Assembly (NCBI RefSeq): GCF_015712065.1
Contig: NZ_JACFYZ010000013.1
Location: 62,001-126,000, forward strand
Direction: 5' to 3'
Source of the DNA: Ectopseudomonas chengduensis
GTDB taxonomy: Bacteria; Pseudomonadota; Gammaproteobacteria; Pseudomonadales; Pseudomonadaceae
DNA length: 64,000 bases
The translations under genes and the position numbers were made by a program. Positions 24,196 to 33,705 of the stretch are shown piece after piece; positions within the stretch are counted from its first letter, which is position 1; every line of letters begins with the position of its first letter. Under the pieces are notes generated by a model that was given only the letters and a program-made list of their open reading frames with translations, did no database searches and was not told the origin of the DNA.

Positions 24196-25611
24196 ATGGC
24201 TGCCAAAGTCCTGCTGGTTGAAGACGATCGCGCGCTGCGCGAAGCCCTGGCCGATACCCTGTGCCTGGGCGGGCATGATTATCGGGCCGTCGATTGCGCC
24301 GAGGCGGCGTTGGTCGCGTTGACCGAAGAGCCGTTCGGGCTGGTGGTCAGTGACGTCAACATGCCGGGCATGGATGGTCATCAGTTGCTGGCGCAGATTC
24401 GTAGTCGTTATCCGCAACTGCCGGTATTGCTGATGACGGCCTTCGGCGCGGTGGAGCGGGCGGTGGATGCGATTCGCCAGGGGGCGGCCGATTACCTGGT
24501 CAAACCGTTCGAGCCGCGCACGCTGCTGGAGTTGGTGGCCAGACATGCACTCGGAAAACTGACGGCAGGAGATCGTGACGGTCCGGTGGCGCTCGAGCCG
24601 GCCAGCGTGCAGCTGCTGGAGCTGGCGTCCCGAGTGGCGCAGAGTGATTCGACAGTGATGATCACCGGCGAGTCCGGCACTGGTAAGGAAGTGCTGGCGC
24701 GTTATATCCATCAGCAGTCGCCGCGCGCCTCCGGGCCTTTCATCGCCATCAACTGTGCGGCGATTCCCGACAACATGCTCGAGGCCACCTTGTTCGGGCA
24801 TGAGAAGGGCGCATTCACCGGTGCGGTCAACGCGCAGCCAGGCAAGTTCGAGCTGGCTGACGGCGGCACCATTCTGCTCGACGAGATTTCCGAAATGCCG
24901 CTGGGGCTGCAGGCCAAGTTGTTGCGTGTGTTGCAGGAGCGTGAGGTAGAGCGGGTCGGGGCGCGCAAACCGATCAACCTGGATATTCGCGTGCTGGCCA
25001 CCAGCAACCGTGATTTGGCCAGTGAGGTGGCGGCGGGGCGCTTCCGTGAGGACCTCTATTATCGTCTGTCGGTATTTCCCCTGGCCTGGCGACCGCTGCG
25101 TGAGCGGCCTGCCGACATTCTGCCGCTGGCCGAACGACTGCTGGCCAAGCACGTCAAAAAAATGAATCAGGTGCCGGTGCGCCTGTCCGAGTCGGCCGCG
25201 CAGAGCCTGGTACAGCATCAGTGGCCGGGCAATGTGCGCGAACTGGACAACGCCATTCAACGCGCATTGATCCTGCAGCAGGGGGGGGTGATTCAGGCGC
25301 AGGATCTGTGCCTGCATGCGCCCATCGGCCAATCGGTGCAGGGTACAGCACCGCGCCTGGCCGTGGTGCCGAGTGTTGCGCCGCCAATGGCGCAACCGGT
25401 CGAGTCGCCGAGTGCGGTCGATGCCGGCGCGCTGGGCGAGGATCTTCGCCGTCGCGAGTTTCAGGTCATCATCGACACCCTGCGTGCCGAGCGCGGTCGT
25501 CGTAAGGAAGCCGCCGAGCGCCTGGGCATCAGCCCGCGCACCCTGCGCTACAAGCTGGCGCAGATGCGTGATGCCGGGATGGATGTCGAGGCTTATCTAT
25601 ACGCCAGCTGA
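24196..25611 (+). CDS. fleR: Response regulator FleR, sigma-54 activator
   Basis: FleR, once phosphorylated by FleS, activates class III flagellar genes with sigma-54. The 471-residue protein has a receiver domain (about 1-120) with phosphoacceptor Asp in LVVSDVNMPGMDG and the conserved Lys in DYLVKPFEP. The AAA+ domain has Walker A GESGTGKE and the sigma-54 contact GAFTGA. The C-terminal Fis-type helix-turn-helix is RRKEAAERLGISPRTLRYKLAQMRDAG. It is the last gene of the fleSR operon; the 213-base gap to fliE carries the next sigma-54 promoter. Confidence 0.97.
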   Translation: MAAKVLLVEDDRALREALADTLCLGGHDYRAVDCAEAALVALTEEPFGLVVSDVNMPGMDGHQLLAQIRSRYPQLPVLLMTAFGAVERAVDAIRQGAADYLVKPFEPRTLLELVARHALGKLTAGDRDGPVALEPASVQLLELASRVAQSDSTVMITGESGTGKEVLARYIHQQSPRASGPFIAINCAAIPDNMLEATLFGHEKGAFTGAVNAQPGKFELADGGTILLDEISEMPLGLQAKLLRVLQEREVERVGARKPINLDIRVLATSNRDLASEVAAGRFREDLYYRLSVFPLAWRPLRERPADILPLAERLLAKHVKKMNQVPVRLSESAAQSLVQHQWPGNVRELDNAIQRALILQQGGVIQAQDLCLHAPIGQSVQGTAPRLAVVPSVAPPMAQPVESPSAVDAGALGEDLRRREFQVIIDTLRAERGRRKEAAERLGISPRTLRYKLAQMRDAGMDVEAYLYAS

Positions 25612-25755
25612 TCTGGCTCTGCCAGAGTCCTACCTTCTTGGGTAAGCCGGGCCGCTTCTGTGCGCCTGGTTTGCTTCTCCGTTTCACCCTTCGAGAGGCC
25701 CGTTTTCGGGCTGCTTCTGCTTGCCGCCTGAAGCTTGTAGCCTGTGGCTGCTCTT

Positions 25756-25772
25756 TTGGCACCCTTGTTGCA
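25756..25772 (+). promoter_or_regulatory. Sigma-54 promoter of the fliE operon
   Basis: TTGGCACCCTTGTTGCA is a near-perfect sigma-54 promoter, TGGCAC-N5-TTGCA with GG and GC ten bases apart. It lies 53 bases before fliE. A FleQ-dependent promoter is known at this place in P. aeruginosa. Confidence 0.95.
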
Positions 25773-25824
25773 AATACCCCTGCATAGCGCCGCTAGTGTC
25801 AAAAAGCGGGCAGTGGAGGAAGTC

Positions 25825-26154
25825 ATGAGCCAAGGTGTCGAATTCAATCGCTTGATGCTGGAAATGCGTTCCATGCAGGCTGAGGCCATGGCGCGTCAGA
25901 AACCTGCAGTGAGCGAGCCAGTGCAAGGGGCGCCGAGTTTCTCGGAAATGCTCGGCCAGGCGGTGAACAAGGTCAACGAGACCCAGCAGGCTTCCAATAA
26001 ACTGGCGACCGCTTTCGAGATGGGGCAGAGCGGGGTCGACCTGACCGACGTGATGATCGCCTCGCAGAAAGCCAGCGTATCCTTCCAGGCCATGACCCAG
26101 GTGCGTAACAAGCTGGTCCAGGCGTATCAAGACATCATGCAGATGCCGGTCTGA
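25825..26154 (+). CDS. fliE: Flagellar hook-basal body protein FliE
   Basis: FliE links the MS ring to the rod in the periplasm and is an early export substrate. The 109-residue protein has the family C-terminus NKLATAFEMGQSGVDLTDVMIASQKASVSFQAMTQVRNKLVQAYQDIMQMPV. GGAGGA at 25815-25820 and ATG 25825 fix the start; a longer frame would cover the sigma-54 promoter. It is the first gene of fliEFGHIJ, with fliF ten bases on. Confidence 0.97.
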   Translation: MSQGVEFNRLMLEMRSMQAEAMARQKPAVSEPVQGAPSFSEMLGQAVNKVNETQQASNKLATAFEMGQSGVDLTDVMIASQKASVSFQAMTQVRNKLVQAYQDIMQMPV

Positions 26155-26164
26155 GGGTTGATTC

Positions 26165-27949
26165 ATGGCTGAAGCAGCAGTAGCAAACGTACCGGCCAAG
26201 GCCGAGCCAGGTGAGCCGAAGAAGCCCCTGCTGGGCCTTAGCTTCCTGGAAAACCTCGCGGAGATGTCGGTGCTGCGTCAGCTCGGCCTGTTGGTCGGTC
26301 TGGCTGCCAGCGTGGCGATCGGTTTTGCCGTGGTGCTCTGGTCGCAGCAACCGGACTATCGTCCGCTGTACGGTAGCCTCAACGGTATGGATGCTTCTCA
26401 GGTGGTCGATACCCTGACCACTTCCGGCATCGATTACACCATCGAACCCAACTCCGGCGCGCTACTGGTCAAGGCTGACGATCTGGCGCGTGCGCGCATG
26501 CGCCTCGCTGCTGCTGGCGTGGCGCCCACCGACAACAGCGTCGGCTTCGAAATTCTCGACCGTGAGCAGGGCCTGGGCACCAGCCAGTTCATGGAGGCGA
26601 CCCGGTATCGCCGTGGTCTCGAGGGCGAGCTGGCACGTACGGTGGCCAGCCTCAATAACGTCAAGGCGGCGCGTGTACACCTGGCCATGCCCAAGGCGTC
26701 GGTGTTCGTGCGTGACGAACGCAAGCCGTCTGCCTCGGTGCTGGTCGAACTCTACCCGGGGCGCGCATTGGAGCCCAGCCAGGTCATGGCGATCGTCAAC
26801 CTAGTGGCGACCAGCGTGCCTGAGTTGGACAAGGGCCAGGTCACGGTGGTCGACCAGAAGGGCAATCTGCTCTCCGACCAGCAGGAGCTGTCCGAGCTGA
26901 CCATGGCTGGCAAGCAGTTCGACTACACCCGTCGCATGGAAACGCTGTTCACCCAGCGCGTGCACAACATTCTGCAGCCGGTGCTAGGCACTGGTCGCTA
27001 CAAGGCGGAAGTCTCGGCTGACGTGGATTTCAGCTCGGTTGAGTCCACTTCCGAAATGTTCAATCCGGATCAGCCCGCGCTGCGCAGCGAGCAACAGGTC
27101 AACGAACAGCGTCAGAGCAGCCTGCCGCCACAGGGCGTGCCGGGCGCGCTGTCCAATCAGCCACCTGGTCCGGCTGCCGCGCCAGAGCAGGCAGCAGGCG
27201 CTGCCGCTCCGGCCGGCCCGGTTGCCGCGGGTCAGCCGCTGGTCGATGCCAATGGCCAGCAGATCATGGACCCGGTAACCGGCCAGCCGATGCTGGCGCC
27301 ATACCCGGCAGACAAGCGTGAGCAGTCGACCCGCAACTTCGAGCTGGATCGTTCCATCAGCTACACCCGTCAGCAGCAGGGGCGCCTGCGTCGCCTGTCG
27401 GTAGCGGTGGTGGTGGATGACCAGGTACGTGTCGATCCGGCCACTGGCGAGAGCAGCCGAGTGCCGTGGACGACCGATGACCTGGCGCGCTTTACCCGCC
27501 TGGTCCAGGACTCGGTGGGCTTCGATGCCAGCCGCGGCGACAGCGTCAGCGTGATCAATACGGCCTTTACCGCTTCGCTGGGTGAAGAGATCCCCGATAT
27601 TCCGTTCTACACCCAGCCCTGGTTCTGGGACATCGTCAAGCAGGTGCTCGGCGTGCTGTTCATCCTGGTGCTGGTGTTCGGTGTGCTGCGCCCGGTGCTC
27701 AACAACATCACCGGCGGCGGCCGGGGCAAGGAGCTGGCAGGTTCCGGCGATGTGGAACTTGGCGAAATGGGAGGTCTGGACGGCGAGCTGTCCAACGATC
27801 GCGTCAGCCTCGGCGGGCCGCAGAGCATCATGTTGCCGAGCCCCAGCGAGGGGTATGATGCACAGCTGAACGCTATCAAGAGTCTGGTAGCGGAAGATCC
27901 TGGCCGCGTCGCCCAGGTCGTCAAAGAGTGGATCAACGCCGATGAGTGA
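26165..27949 (+). CDS. fliF: Flagellar MS-ring protein FliF
   Basis: FliF builds the MS ring in the inner membrane, the foundation of the basal body. The 594-residue protein has a first membrane segment at about 40-62 (LGLLVGLAASVAIGFAVVLW) and a large periplasmic part with ring-building motifs (SQFMEATRYRRGLEGELARTV). A Pro/Ala-rich loop lies near 320-370. A second membrane segment near 490-510 (VLGVLFILVLVFGVL) precedes the cytosolic tail that binds FliG. The gene overlaps fliG by eight bases, which fits coupled production of the two partners. Confidence 0.98.
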   Translation: MAEAAVANVPAKAEPGEPKKPLLGLSFLENLAEMSVLRQLGLLVGLAASVAIGFAVVLWSQQPDYRPLYGSLNGMDASQVVDTLTTSGIDYTIEPNSGALLVKADDLARARMRLAAAGVAPTDNSVGFEILDREQGLGTSQFMEATRYRRGLEGELARTVASLNNVKAARVHLAMPKASVFVRDERKPSASVLVELYPGRALEPSQVMAIVNLVATSVPELDKGQVTVVDQKGNLLSDQQELSELTMAGKQFDYTRRMETLFTQRVHNILQPVLGTGRYKAEVSADVDFSSVESTSEMFNPDQPALRSEQQVNEQRQSSLPPQGVPGALSNQPPGPAAAPEQAAGAAAPAGPVAAGQPLVDANGQQIMDPVTGQPMLAPYPADKREQSTRNFELDRSISYTRQQQGRLRRLSVAVVVDDQVRVDPATGESSRVPWTTDDLARFTRLVQDSVGFDASRGDSVSVINTAFTASLGEEIPDIPFYTQPWFWDIVKQVLGVLFILVLVFGVLRPVLNNITGGGRGKELAGSGDVELGEMGGLDGELSNDRVSLGGPQSIMLPSPSEGYDAQLNAIKSLVAEDPGRVAQVVKEWINADE

Positions 27950-28958
27950 CAATCGTACCGCTACCAAGCTGAACAAGGTCGACAAGGCTGCGATTCTGCT
28001 GCTTTCGCTGGGTGAAACCGATGCCGCACAGGTGTTGCGTCACCTCGGGCCGAAGGAAGTGCAGCGCGTCGGTGTGGCCATGGCTGGCATGCGCAATATC
28101 CACCGCGAGCAGGTCGAGCAGGTGATGGCCGAGTTCGTCGACATCGTCGGCGACCAGACCAGCCTCGGTGTGGGTTCCGATGCCTACATCCGCAAGATGC
28201 TCACCTCTGCGTTGGGTGAGGACAAGGCCGGTAATCTGATCGACCGCATCCTGCTTGGCGGCAGCACCAGTGGCCTGGACAGCCTGAAATGGATGGAGCC
28301 GCGTGCCGTTGCCGATGTGATCCGCTACGAGCATCCGCAAATCCAGGCCATCGTCGTTGCTTACCTCGACCCGGACCAGGCCGGCGAAGTCCTCAGCCAT
28401 TTCGACCACAAGGTGCGCCTGGACATCATCCTGCGTGTGTCCTCGCTCAATACCGTGCAACCGTCCGCGCTCAAGGAACTCAACCAGATCCTGGAGAAGC
28501 AGTTCTCCGGCAGCGCCAACACCACGCGCGCCACCATGGGCGGCGTCAAGCGTGCGGCGGACATCATGAACTTCCTCGACAGCTCGGTGGAAGGTCAGCT
28601 GATGGACTCCATCCGCGAAGTGGACGAAGACCTGTCGACACAGATCGAAGACCTCATGTTCGTCTTCGACAACCTGGCCGATGTCGACGACCGTGGCATC
28701 CAGGCGCTGATGCGCGAAGTCTCGTCCGAGGTGCTGGTACTGGCGCTCAAGGGGGCCGACGAGGCGATCAAGGACAAGGTCTTCAAGAACATGTCCAAAC
28801 GTGCGGCCGAGCTGCTACGCGACGACCTGGAGGCCAAGGGGCCGGTGCGCGTCAGCGACGTCGAAGGGGCGCAGAAGGAAATTCTCACCATCGCTCGGCG
28901 CATGGCCGAAGCCGGAGAGATCGTGCTTGGCGGCAAGGGTGGCGAGGAGATGGTTTAA
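27942..28958 (+). CDS. fliG: Flagellar motor switch protein FliG
   Basis: FliG is the rotor protein that meets the stator and generates torque. The 338-residue protein has the N-terminal FliF-binding domain (KAAILLLSLGETDAAQVLRHLGPKEV), the middle domain with the RYEHPQ motif, and the C-terminal domain. The latter carries the charged torque helix ALKGADEAIKDKVFKNMSKRAAELLRDDLEAKGPVRVSDVE. Start ATG 27942 lies within the 3' end of fliF. fliH follows after three bases. Confidence 0.98.
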   Translation: MSDNRTATKLNKVDKAAILLLSLGETDAAQVLRHLGPKEVQRVGVAMAGMRNIHREQVEQVMAEFVDIVGDQTSLGVGSDAYIRKMLTSALGEDKAGNLIDRILLGGSTSGLDSLKWMEPRAVADVIRYEHPQIQAIVVAYLDPDQAGEVLSHFDHKVRLDIILRVSSLNTVQPSALKELNQILEKQFSGSANTTRATMGGVKRAADIMNFLDSSVEGQLMDSIREVDEDLSTQIEDLMFVFDNLADVDDRGIQALMREVSSEVLVLALKGADEAIKDKVFKNMSKRAAELLRDDLEAKGPVRVSDVEGAQKEILTIARRMAEAGEIVLGGKGGEEMV

Positions 28959-28961
28959 GCC

Positions 28962-29762
28962 ATGGCTGCCAAGGAGCCTGAGAGCGAGCTGATTCGCGCC
29001 AAGGATCTCGGCACGTTCGACCGCTGGGCGTTGCCCAGCTTCGATGCGCCGGGTGAAGAACCGGAAGAAGCCGAAGCTGCAGTTGATCAACAGGTGCAGC
29101 CTTCCGCTGAGATCGAGGCGCAGGAAACAGCGCAGGTCGAAGAGGTCGCACTCGAAGATGTCAAACCGCTGACGCTCGATGAACTCGAAGCCATCCGCCA
29201 GGATGCCTACAACGAAGGCTTCGCCACGGGCGAGAAGGACGGCTTTCATGCCGGCCAGATCAAGGCCAAGCAGGAGGCCGACGCGGCCTTGGCGCTGAAG
29301 GTCGGCAGCCTGGAAAAGCTCATGACGCAGTTGCTCGATCCGATTGCTGAGCAGGACCAGCAGATGGAAGTGGCCATGGTGCGTCTGGTCAGTCATATGG
29401 TGCGCGAGGTGATTCAGCGCGAACTGAGCACCGACTCCAGTCAGATTCGCCAGGTGTTGCGCGAAGCGCTCAAGCTGCTGCCGATGGGGGCGGGCAACGT
29501 GCGCATTCAGGTCAACCCCCAGGACTTCGAGGCGATCAAGGCATTGCGCGAGCGTCATGAGGAAAACTGGCGCATCCTCGAGGACGACAGCCTGCTGCCA
29601 GGTGGGTGTCGCATCGAGTCGGAGCATAGCCAGATCGACGCCAGCGTCGAGACGCGCATGGCGCAGGCACTCAAGCAATTGTTCGAGCAGCAGCGCGCGC
29701 AGAGCACTCAGCCGCCGGAAGCGGACATCAATCTGGATCTGGACCGCGACGATGCGCATTGA
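28962..29762 (+). CDS. fliH: Flagellar export stator protein FliH
   Basis: FliH dimers hold the FliI ATPase at the export gate and the C ring. The 266-residue protein has an acidic, Ala/Glu-rich N-terminus (EEPEEAEAAVDQQVQPSAEIEAQETAQVEE). A central part with glycine-containing helix repeats follows (AYNEGFATGEKDGFHAGQIKAKQ), and a C-terminal FliI-binding domain from about 150. The glycine-spaced helix is typical of FliH. It overlaps fliI by 11 bases. Confidence 0.95.
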   Translation: MAAKEPESELIRAKDLGTFDRWALPSFDAPGEEPEEAEAAVDQQVQPSAEIEAQETAQVEEVALEDVKPLTLDELEAIRQDAYNEGFATGEKDGFHAGQIKAKQEADAALALKVGSLEKLMTQLLDPIAEQDQQMEVAMVRLVSHMVREVIQRELSTDSSQIRQVLREALKLLPMGAGNVRIQVNPQDFEAIKALRERHEENWRILEDDSLLPGGCRIESEHSQIDASVETRMAQALKQLFEQQRAQSTQPPEADINLDLDRDDAH

Positions 29763-31098
29763 TCGCGTGAGCTTCGCCCGGCGCCTGGAGGGCTACAGCG
29801 ATGCGATCAGCCTGCCCAGCCAGCCCATACTCGAAGGCCGCCTGCTGCGTATGGTCGGCCTCACCCTGGAGGCCGAAGGGCTGCGCGCGGCCATAGGCAG
29901 CCGCTGCCTGGTCATCAACGAAGACAGCTACCATCCGGTTCAGGTCGAGGCCGAGGTGATGGGCTTCTCCGGGGGCAAGATCTATCTGATGCCGGCGGGC
30001 AGTCTGGCGGGTATTGCGCCTGGCGCGCGCGTGGTGCCGTTGCCCGATGCCGGGCGCTTGCCCATGGGCATGTCCATGCTTGGGCGAGTGCTCGACGGCA
30101 CCGGTCGCGCCCTGGATGGCAAGGGCGGGATGAAGGCCGAGGACTGGGTGCCGGTGGATGGCCCGACCATCAACCCGCTCAACCGCGACCCCATCAGCCA
30201 ACCATTGGACGTCGGCATTCGCTCGATCAATGGTTTGCTCACCGTCGGACGCGGTCAGCGTCTGGGCTTGTTCGCCGGTACCGGCGTGGGCAAGTCGGTG
30301 CTGCTGGGCATGATGACGCGTTTTACCGAGGCCGAGATCATCGTGGTCGGGTTGATCGGTGAGCGTGGGCGTGAGGTCAAGGAGTTCATCGACGAGATTC
30401 TCGGCGAAGAAGGTCTCAAGCGTTCCGTGGTCGTGGCTTCGCCGGCCGATGAAGCGCCGCTGATGCGTTTACGTGCGGCGCAGTACTGCACGCGCATCGC
30501 CGAGTACTTCCGTGACAAGGGCAAGAACGTTCTGCTGCTGATGGATTCGCTGACGCGCTATGCCCAGGCCCAGCGTGAAATCGCTTTGGCTATCGGTGAG
30601 CCGCCAGCGACCAAGGGTTATCCGCCATCGGTGTTCGCCAAGTTGCCCAAGCTGGTCGAGCGTGCCGGTAATGCCGAGGCCGGCGGCGGTTCGATCACCG
30701 CGTTCTACACCGTACTGAGTGAGGGCGATGACCAGCAGGACCCCATCGCCGATGCCGCGCGTGGTGTGCTTGACGGGCACTTTGTTTTGTCACGTCGTCT
30801 GGCCGAGGAGGGGCACTATCCCGCGATCGATATCGAATCCTCGATCAGTCGGGTCATGCCGCAAGTGGTGCCGCCGGAGCAGCTCAAGCAGGCGCAGCGA
30901 TTCAAGCAGCTGTGGTCGCGCTATCAACAGAGCCGCGATCTGATCAGTGTCGGTGCCTATGTTCCGGGCGGCGACGCGGATACCGATCAGGCCATCGCCC
31001 GTCAGCCGGTCATGGCTCAGTACTTGCGTCAGGAGTTGGATGAAAGTGTGGGCATGCCGCAGAGCCGTGAGCAGTTGGCTGCCGTGCTGGGGCAATGA
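29752..31098 (+). CDS. fliI: Flagellum-specific ATPase FliI
   Basis: FliI is the hexameric ATPase of the flagellar type III export machine. The 448-residue protein resembles the F1 beta subunit: Walker A GLFAGTGVGKSVLLGMM, the GERGREVKEF segment, Walker B NVLLLMDSLTRYAQAQREIALAIGEPPATKGYPPSVFAKLP and the C-terminal VLDGHFVLSRRLAEEGHYPAIDI. ATG 29752, within the end of fliH, is chosen because the family begins at that point (RIDRVSFARRLEGY); the frame is open further upstream but reads through fliH. Confidence 0.97.
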   Translation: MRIDRVSFARRLEGYSDAISLPSQPILEGRLLRMVGLTLEAEGLRAAIGSRCLVINEDSYHPVQVEAEVMGFSGGKIYLMPAGSLAGIAPGARVVPLPDAGRLPMGMSMLGRVLDGTGRALDGKGGMKAEDWVPVDGPTINPLNRDPISQPLDVGIRSINGLLTVGRGQRLGLFAGTGVGKSVLLGMMTRFTEAEIIVVGLIGERGREVKEFIDEILGEEGLKRSVVVASPADEAPLMRLRAAQYCTRIAEYFRDKGKNVLLLMDSLTRYAQAQREIALAIGEPPATKGYPPSVFAKLPKLVERAGNAEAGGGSITAFYTVLSEGDDQQDPIADAARGVLDGHFVLSRRLAEEGHYPAIDIESSISRVMPQVVPPEQLKQAQRFKQLWSRYQQSRDLISVGAYVPGGDADTDQAIARQPVMAQYLRQELDESVGMPQSREQLAAVLGQ

Positions 31099-31144
31099 TG
31101 GCGTTGCTCAGGGTATTTTTCGTCATCGCTGAGGTCGGACATCG

Positions 31145-31594
31145 ATGAGTCTCAGTCGCGCAAAGCGTCTGCAGCCGGTCGTCGAGATGGCAGAAAAGGC
31201 CGAGCGTGAGGCCGCGCGCCAGCTCGGGCATTGCCAGGGACTGGTCGGCCAGGCCGAAGCCAAGCTGGGTGAGCTGGAGCGTTTCCGTGGCGATTACCAG
31301 CAGCAGTGGATCAGCGAGGGCAGCAAGGGTGTTTCCGGCCAGTGGCTGATGAACTATCAGCGCTTTCTGTCGCAGCTGGAGACGGCGGTCGGCCAACAGC
31401 AGCAAAGTCTGGAGTGGCATCGCGCCAATCTTGAAAAAGTACGGGCCGTTTGGCAGCAACGCTATGCGCGTCTCGAGGGGCTGCGCAAACTGGTCCAGCG
31501 CTACATTGACGAAGCCCGATTGGCCGAGGACAAGCGCGAACAGAAACTGCTCGACGAGCTGGCGCAACGCCTGATCGACCGTGGTGAACCCTGA
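31145..31594 (+). CDS. fliJ: Flagellar export protein FliJ
   Basis: FliJ is a coiled-coil stalk of the export ATPase and helps recycle chaperones. The 149-residue protein is almost wholly helical and charged (RAKRLQPVVEMAEKAEREAARQLGHCQGLVGQAEAKLGELERF), as expected. It lies 46 bases after fliI. Downstream, 85 bases separate it from the STAS gene of the HsbA-type module. Confidence 0.94.
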   Translation: MSLSRAKRLQPVVEMAEKAEREAARQLGHCQGLVGQAEAKLGELERFRGDYQQQWISEGSKGVSGQWLMNYQRFLSQLETAVGQQQQSLEWHRANLEKVRAVWQQRYARLEGLRKLVQRYIDEARLAEDKREQKLLDELAQRLIDRGEP

Positions 31595-31679
31595 ATAGAG
31601 GTTGTTTCGTCGCCGACCAGATGCTACACCTTCAAACGTGAATTGCCCTATCTGGCAAAGTCTCGACAAAGGAGTAGAC

Positions 31680-31985
31680 ATGGCCATTACCTCGCAGCCC
31701 TCGGCCGACGGGCAAGAGCTGACCATTGTGATTCGAGGACGCTTCGACTTCGCCTCCCACCAGGAATTTCGTGACGCCTACGAGCGCCTCAACCTGACGC
31801 CCAAGCGTTATCAGGTCGACCTGCGCGATACCAGCTATCTGGATAGTTCGGCACTGGGCATGCTGCTGTTGTTGCGTGACCATGCTGGCGGCGATTCGGC
31901 GCAGATCAGCCTGCTCAACTGCAGCAGTGACGTGCGCAAGATCCTCGCCATCTCCAACTTCGAGCAGTTGTTCAAGATCAGCTGA
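31680..31985 (+). CDS. hsbA: STAS-domain anti-anti-sigma factor, HsbA-like
   Basis: A 101-residue STAS protein. The phosphorylatable serine is Ser56 in DTSYLDSSALGMLLLL. In P. aeruginosa, HsbA is controlled by the phosphatase/kinase HsbR. It then binds either the anti-sigma factor FlgM, freeing FliA, or a diguanylate cyclase, so switching between swimming and biofilm. The next two genes look like HsbR and HptB, completing the module, which here lies inside the flagellar cluster rather than beside flgM. ATG 31680 has AAAGGAG upstream. Assignment rests on domain plus trio context. Confidence 0.82.
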   Translation: MAITSQPSADGQELTIVIRGRFDFASHQEFRDAYERLNLTPKRYQVDLRDTSYLDSSALGMLLLLRDHAGGDSAQISLLNCSSDVRKILAISNFEQLFKIS

Positions 31986-31987
31986 GC

Positions 31988-33676
31988 ATGCCTGAGCGAC
32001 TTGCCATTCTGATCGCCGAGGACAACGCGGCCGACCGCATGCTGTTGTCCACCATCGTCAGTCGTCAGGGCCACCGCGTATTGACCGCCAGCAATGGCCT
32101 GGAGGCGGTCGCCCTGTTCGAGCAGGAGCGTCCGCACCTGGTGCTGATGGATGCGCTGATGCCGGTGATGGATGGCTTCGAGGCGGCGCGGCGGATCAAG
32201 GATCAGGCCGGCGAGGCGCTGGTGCCGATCATCTTCCTCACGTCGTTGACCGAGGGCGAGGCGCTGGTGCGTTGTCTTGAGGCCGGTGGCGACGACTTTC
32301 TCGCCAAGCCCTATAACCGAGTGATACTCGAGGCCAAGATCGGGGCGATGGATCGTCTGCGCCGTCTGCACGACACGGTATTGCAACAGCGCGACCTGAT
32401 CGCCCAGCACAACGAGCATCTGCTGCACGAGCAACGTGTGGCCAAGGCGGTATTCGACAAGGTGGCGCATTCCGGCTGCCTGGATGCGCCGAACATCCGT
32501 TACATGCAGTCGCCCTACGCGCTGTTCAATGGTGATTTGCTGCTGGCGGCGTACAAACCGTCTGGCGGCATGCACGTGATGCTGGGTGATTTCACCGGTC
32601 ATGGTTTGCCAGCGGCTATTGGCGCGATGCCGCTGGCCGAGGTGTTCTACGGCATGACGGCCAAAGGTCATGCCCTTGCCGAGATCCTTCGCGAGATCAA
32701 CGCCAAGCTCAAGCGCATCCTTCCGGTGGGCGTTTTCTGCTGCGCCACCGTGCTCAATATCAGCAGCAAGCGAGGCTTGCTCGAGGTGTGGAGTGGTGGG
32801 TTGCCAGATGGCTACCTGCTACATGGCGATGGTCGCCCGCGTCAGTCATTGGTGTCACGCCATCTGCCCCTGGGAATCCTCGAACCAGCGGCGTTCAGTG
32901 ATCGCTGTGAGGTCTATCCGCTGGCGCCGGGAGATCGTATTTTTCTGCTCAGTGATGGCGTGCTCGAGGCCAGTGACCAGCAAGGGCAGCTATTCGGCGA
33001 GGCGCGCCTGCTCGAGCTTCTGGACGCCAATCGTCAACCGCAGGCATTGTTCGAGGAAATTCAGCTGGCGCTGGCGGCGTTCCGTGGCGAGCAACAGGAT
33101 GACGTCAGCATGGTTCAGGTCGGCTTGGCCGAAGACGACGAGCATCCTCGCCCACTGGCCTTTGCCGACAGCGGTCAGAGCAGCGTGATGGACTGGTCGG
33201 CCAGTTTCGAGTTTCGAGCGCTGAGCCTGCGTCACTTCAACCCTCTTCCATTCTTGCTGCAGCTGCTCCTGGATGTGCGGGCATTGCGGCCGCGTGGTGG
33301 CGAGCTGTATACCGTGCTCGCCGAGCTCTATTCCAATGCTCTGGAGCATGGGGTAATGGGGCTGGACTCCTCGCTCAAGCAGGATGCCAGCGGCTTTGCC
33401 GAGTATTATCGGGAGCGACGTCTGCGTCTGGCCTCCTTGCAGGATGGCTATGTACGATTTCATTTGCAGATGCTGCCGGAAGAAGGGGGAGGGCGACTGA
33501 TCGTCCGGGTCGAGGACAGTGGTCCTGGATTCGATCCGGTCACCGTCATGGCACTTGGTGACGAAGCCCTGTGCGGTCGCGGTCTTGCCCTGGTTCGCCA
33601 GCTCAGCGATGGTTTCCAGATTGCCCCGGTTGGCCAGGGAGTCAGCGTGGAGTTTTGCTGGTCCTCTGAGGCATAA
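31988..33676 (+). CDS. hsbR: Response regulator with PP2C phosphatase and HATPase domains, HsbR-like
   Basis: A 562-residue three-domain switch protein. The receiver domain (about 1-120) has phosphoacceptor Asp55 in LVLMDALMPVMDGFEAA. A helical linker leads into a SpoIIE-type PP2C phosphatase (about 170-380; GDFTGHGLPAAIGAMP, DRIFLLSDGVLEA, DDVSMVQV). A GHKL ATPase anti-sigma-type kinase (about 420-560; ELYTVLAELYSNALEHGV, VEDSGPGFDP) follows. In P. aeruginosa HsbR acts as kinase or phosphatase on HsbA depending on phosphorylation through HptB. Start ATG 31988 is two bases after the hsbA-like stop. Confidence 0.85.
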   Translation: MPERLAILIAEDNAADRMLLSTIVSRQGHRVLTASNGLEAVALFEQERPHLVLMDALMPVMDGFEAARRIKDQAGEALVPIIFLTSLTEGEALVRCLEAGGDDFLAKPYNRVILEAKIGAMDRLRRLHDTVLQQRDLIAQHNEHLLHEQRVAKAVFDKVAHSGCLDAPNIRYMQSPYALFNGDLLLAAYKPSGGMHVMLGDFTGHGLPAAIGAMPLAEVFYGMTAKGHALAEILREINAKLKRILPVGVFCCATVLNISSKRGLLEVWSGGLPDGYLLHGDGRPRQSLVSRHLPLGILEPAAFSDRCEVYPLAPGDRIFLLSDGVLEASDQQGQLFGEARLLELLDANRQPQALFEEIQLALAAFRGEQQDDVSMVQVGLAEDDEHPRPLAFADSGQSSVMDWSASFEFRALSLRHFNPLPFLLQLLLDVRALRPRGGELYTVLAELYSNALEHGVMGLDSSLKQDASGFAEYYRERRLRLASLQDGYVRFHLQMLPEEGGGRLIVRVEDSGPGFDPVTVMALGDEALCGRGLALVRQLSDGFQIAPVGQGVSVEFCWSSEA

Positions 33677-33705
33677 TGCGACGCTGTTGTTCAGGGAGTG
33701 ACCCG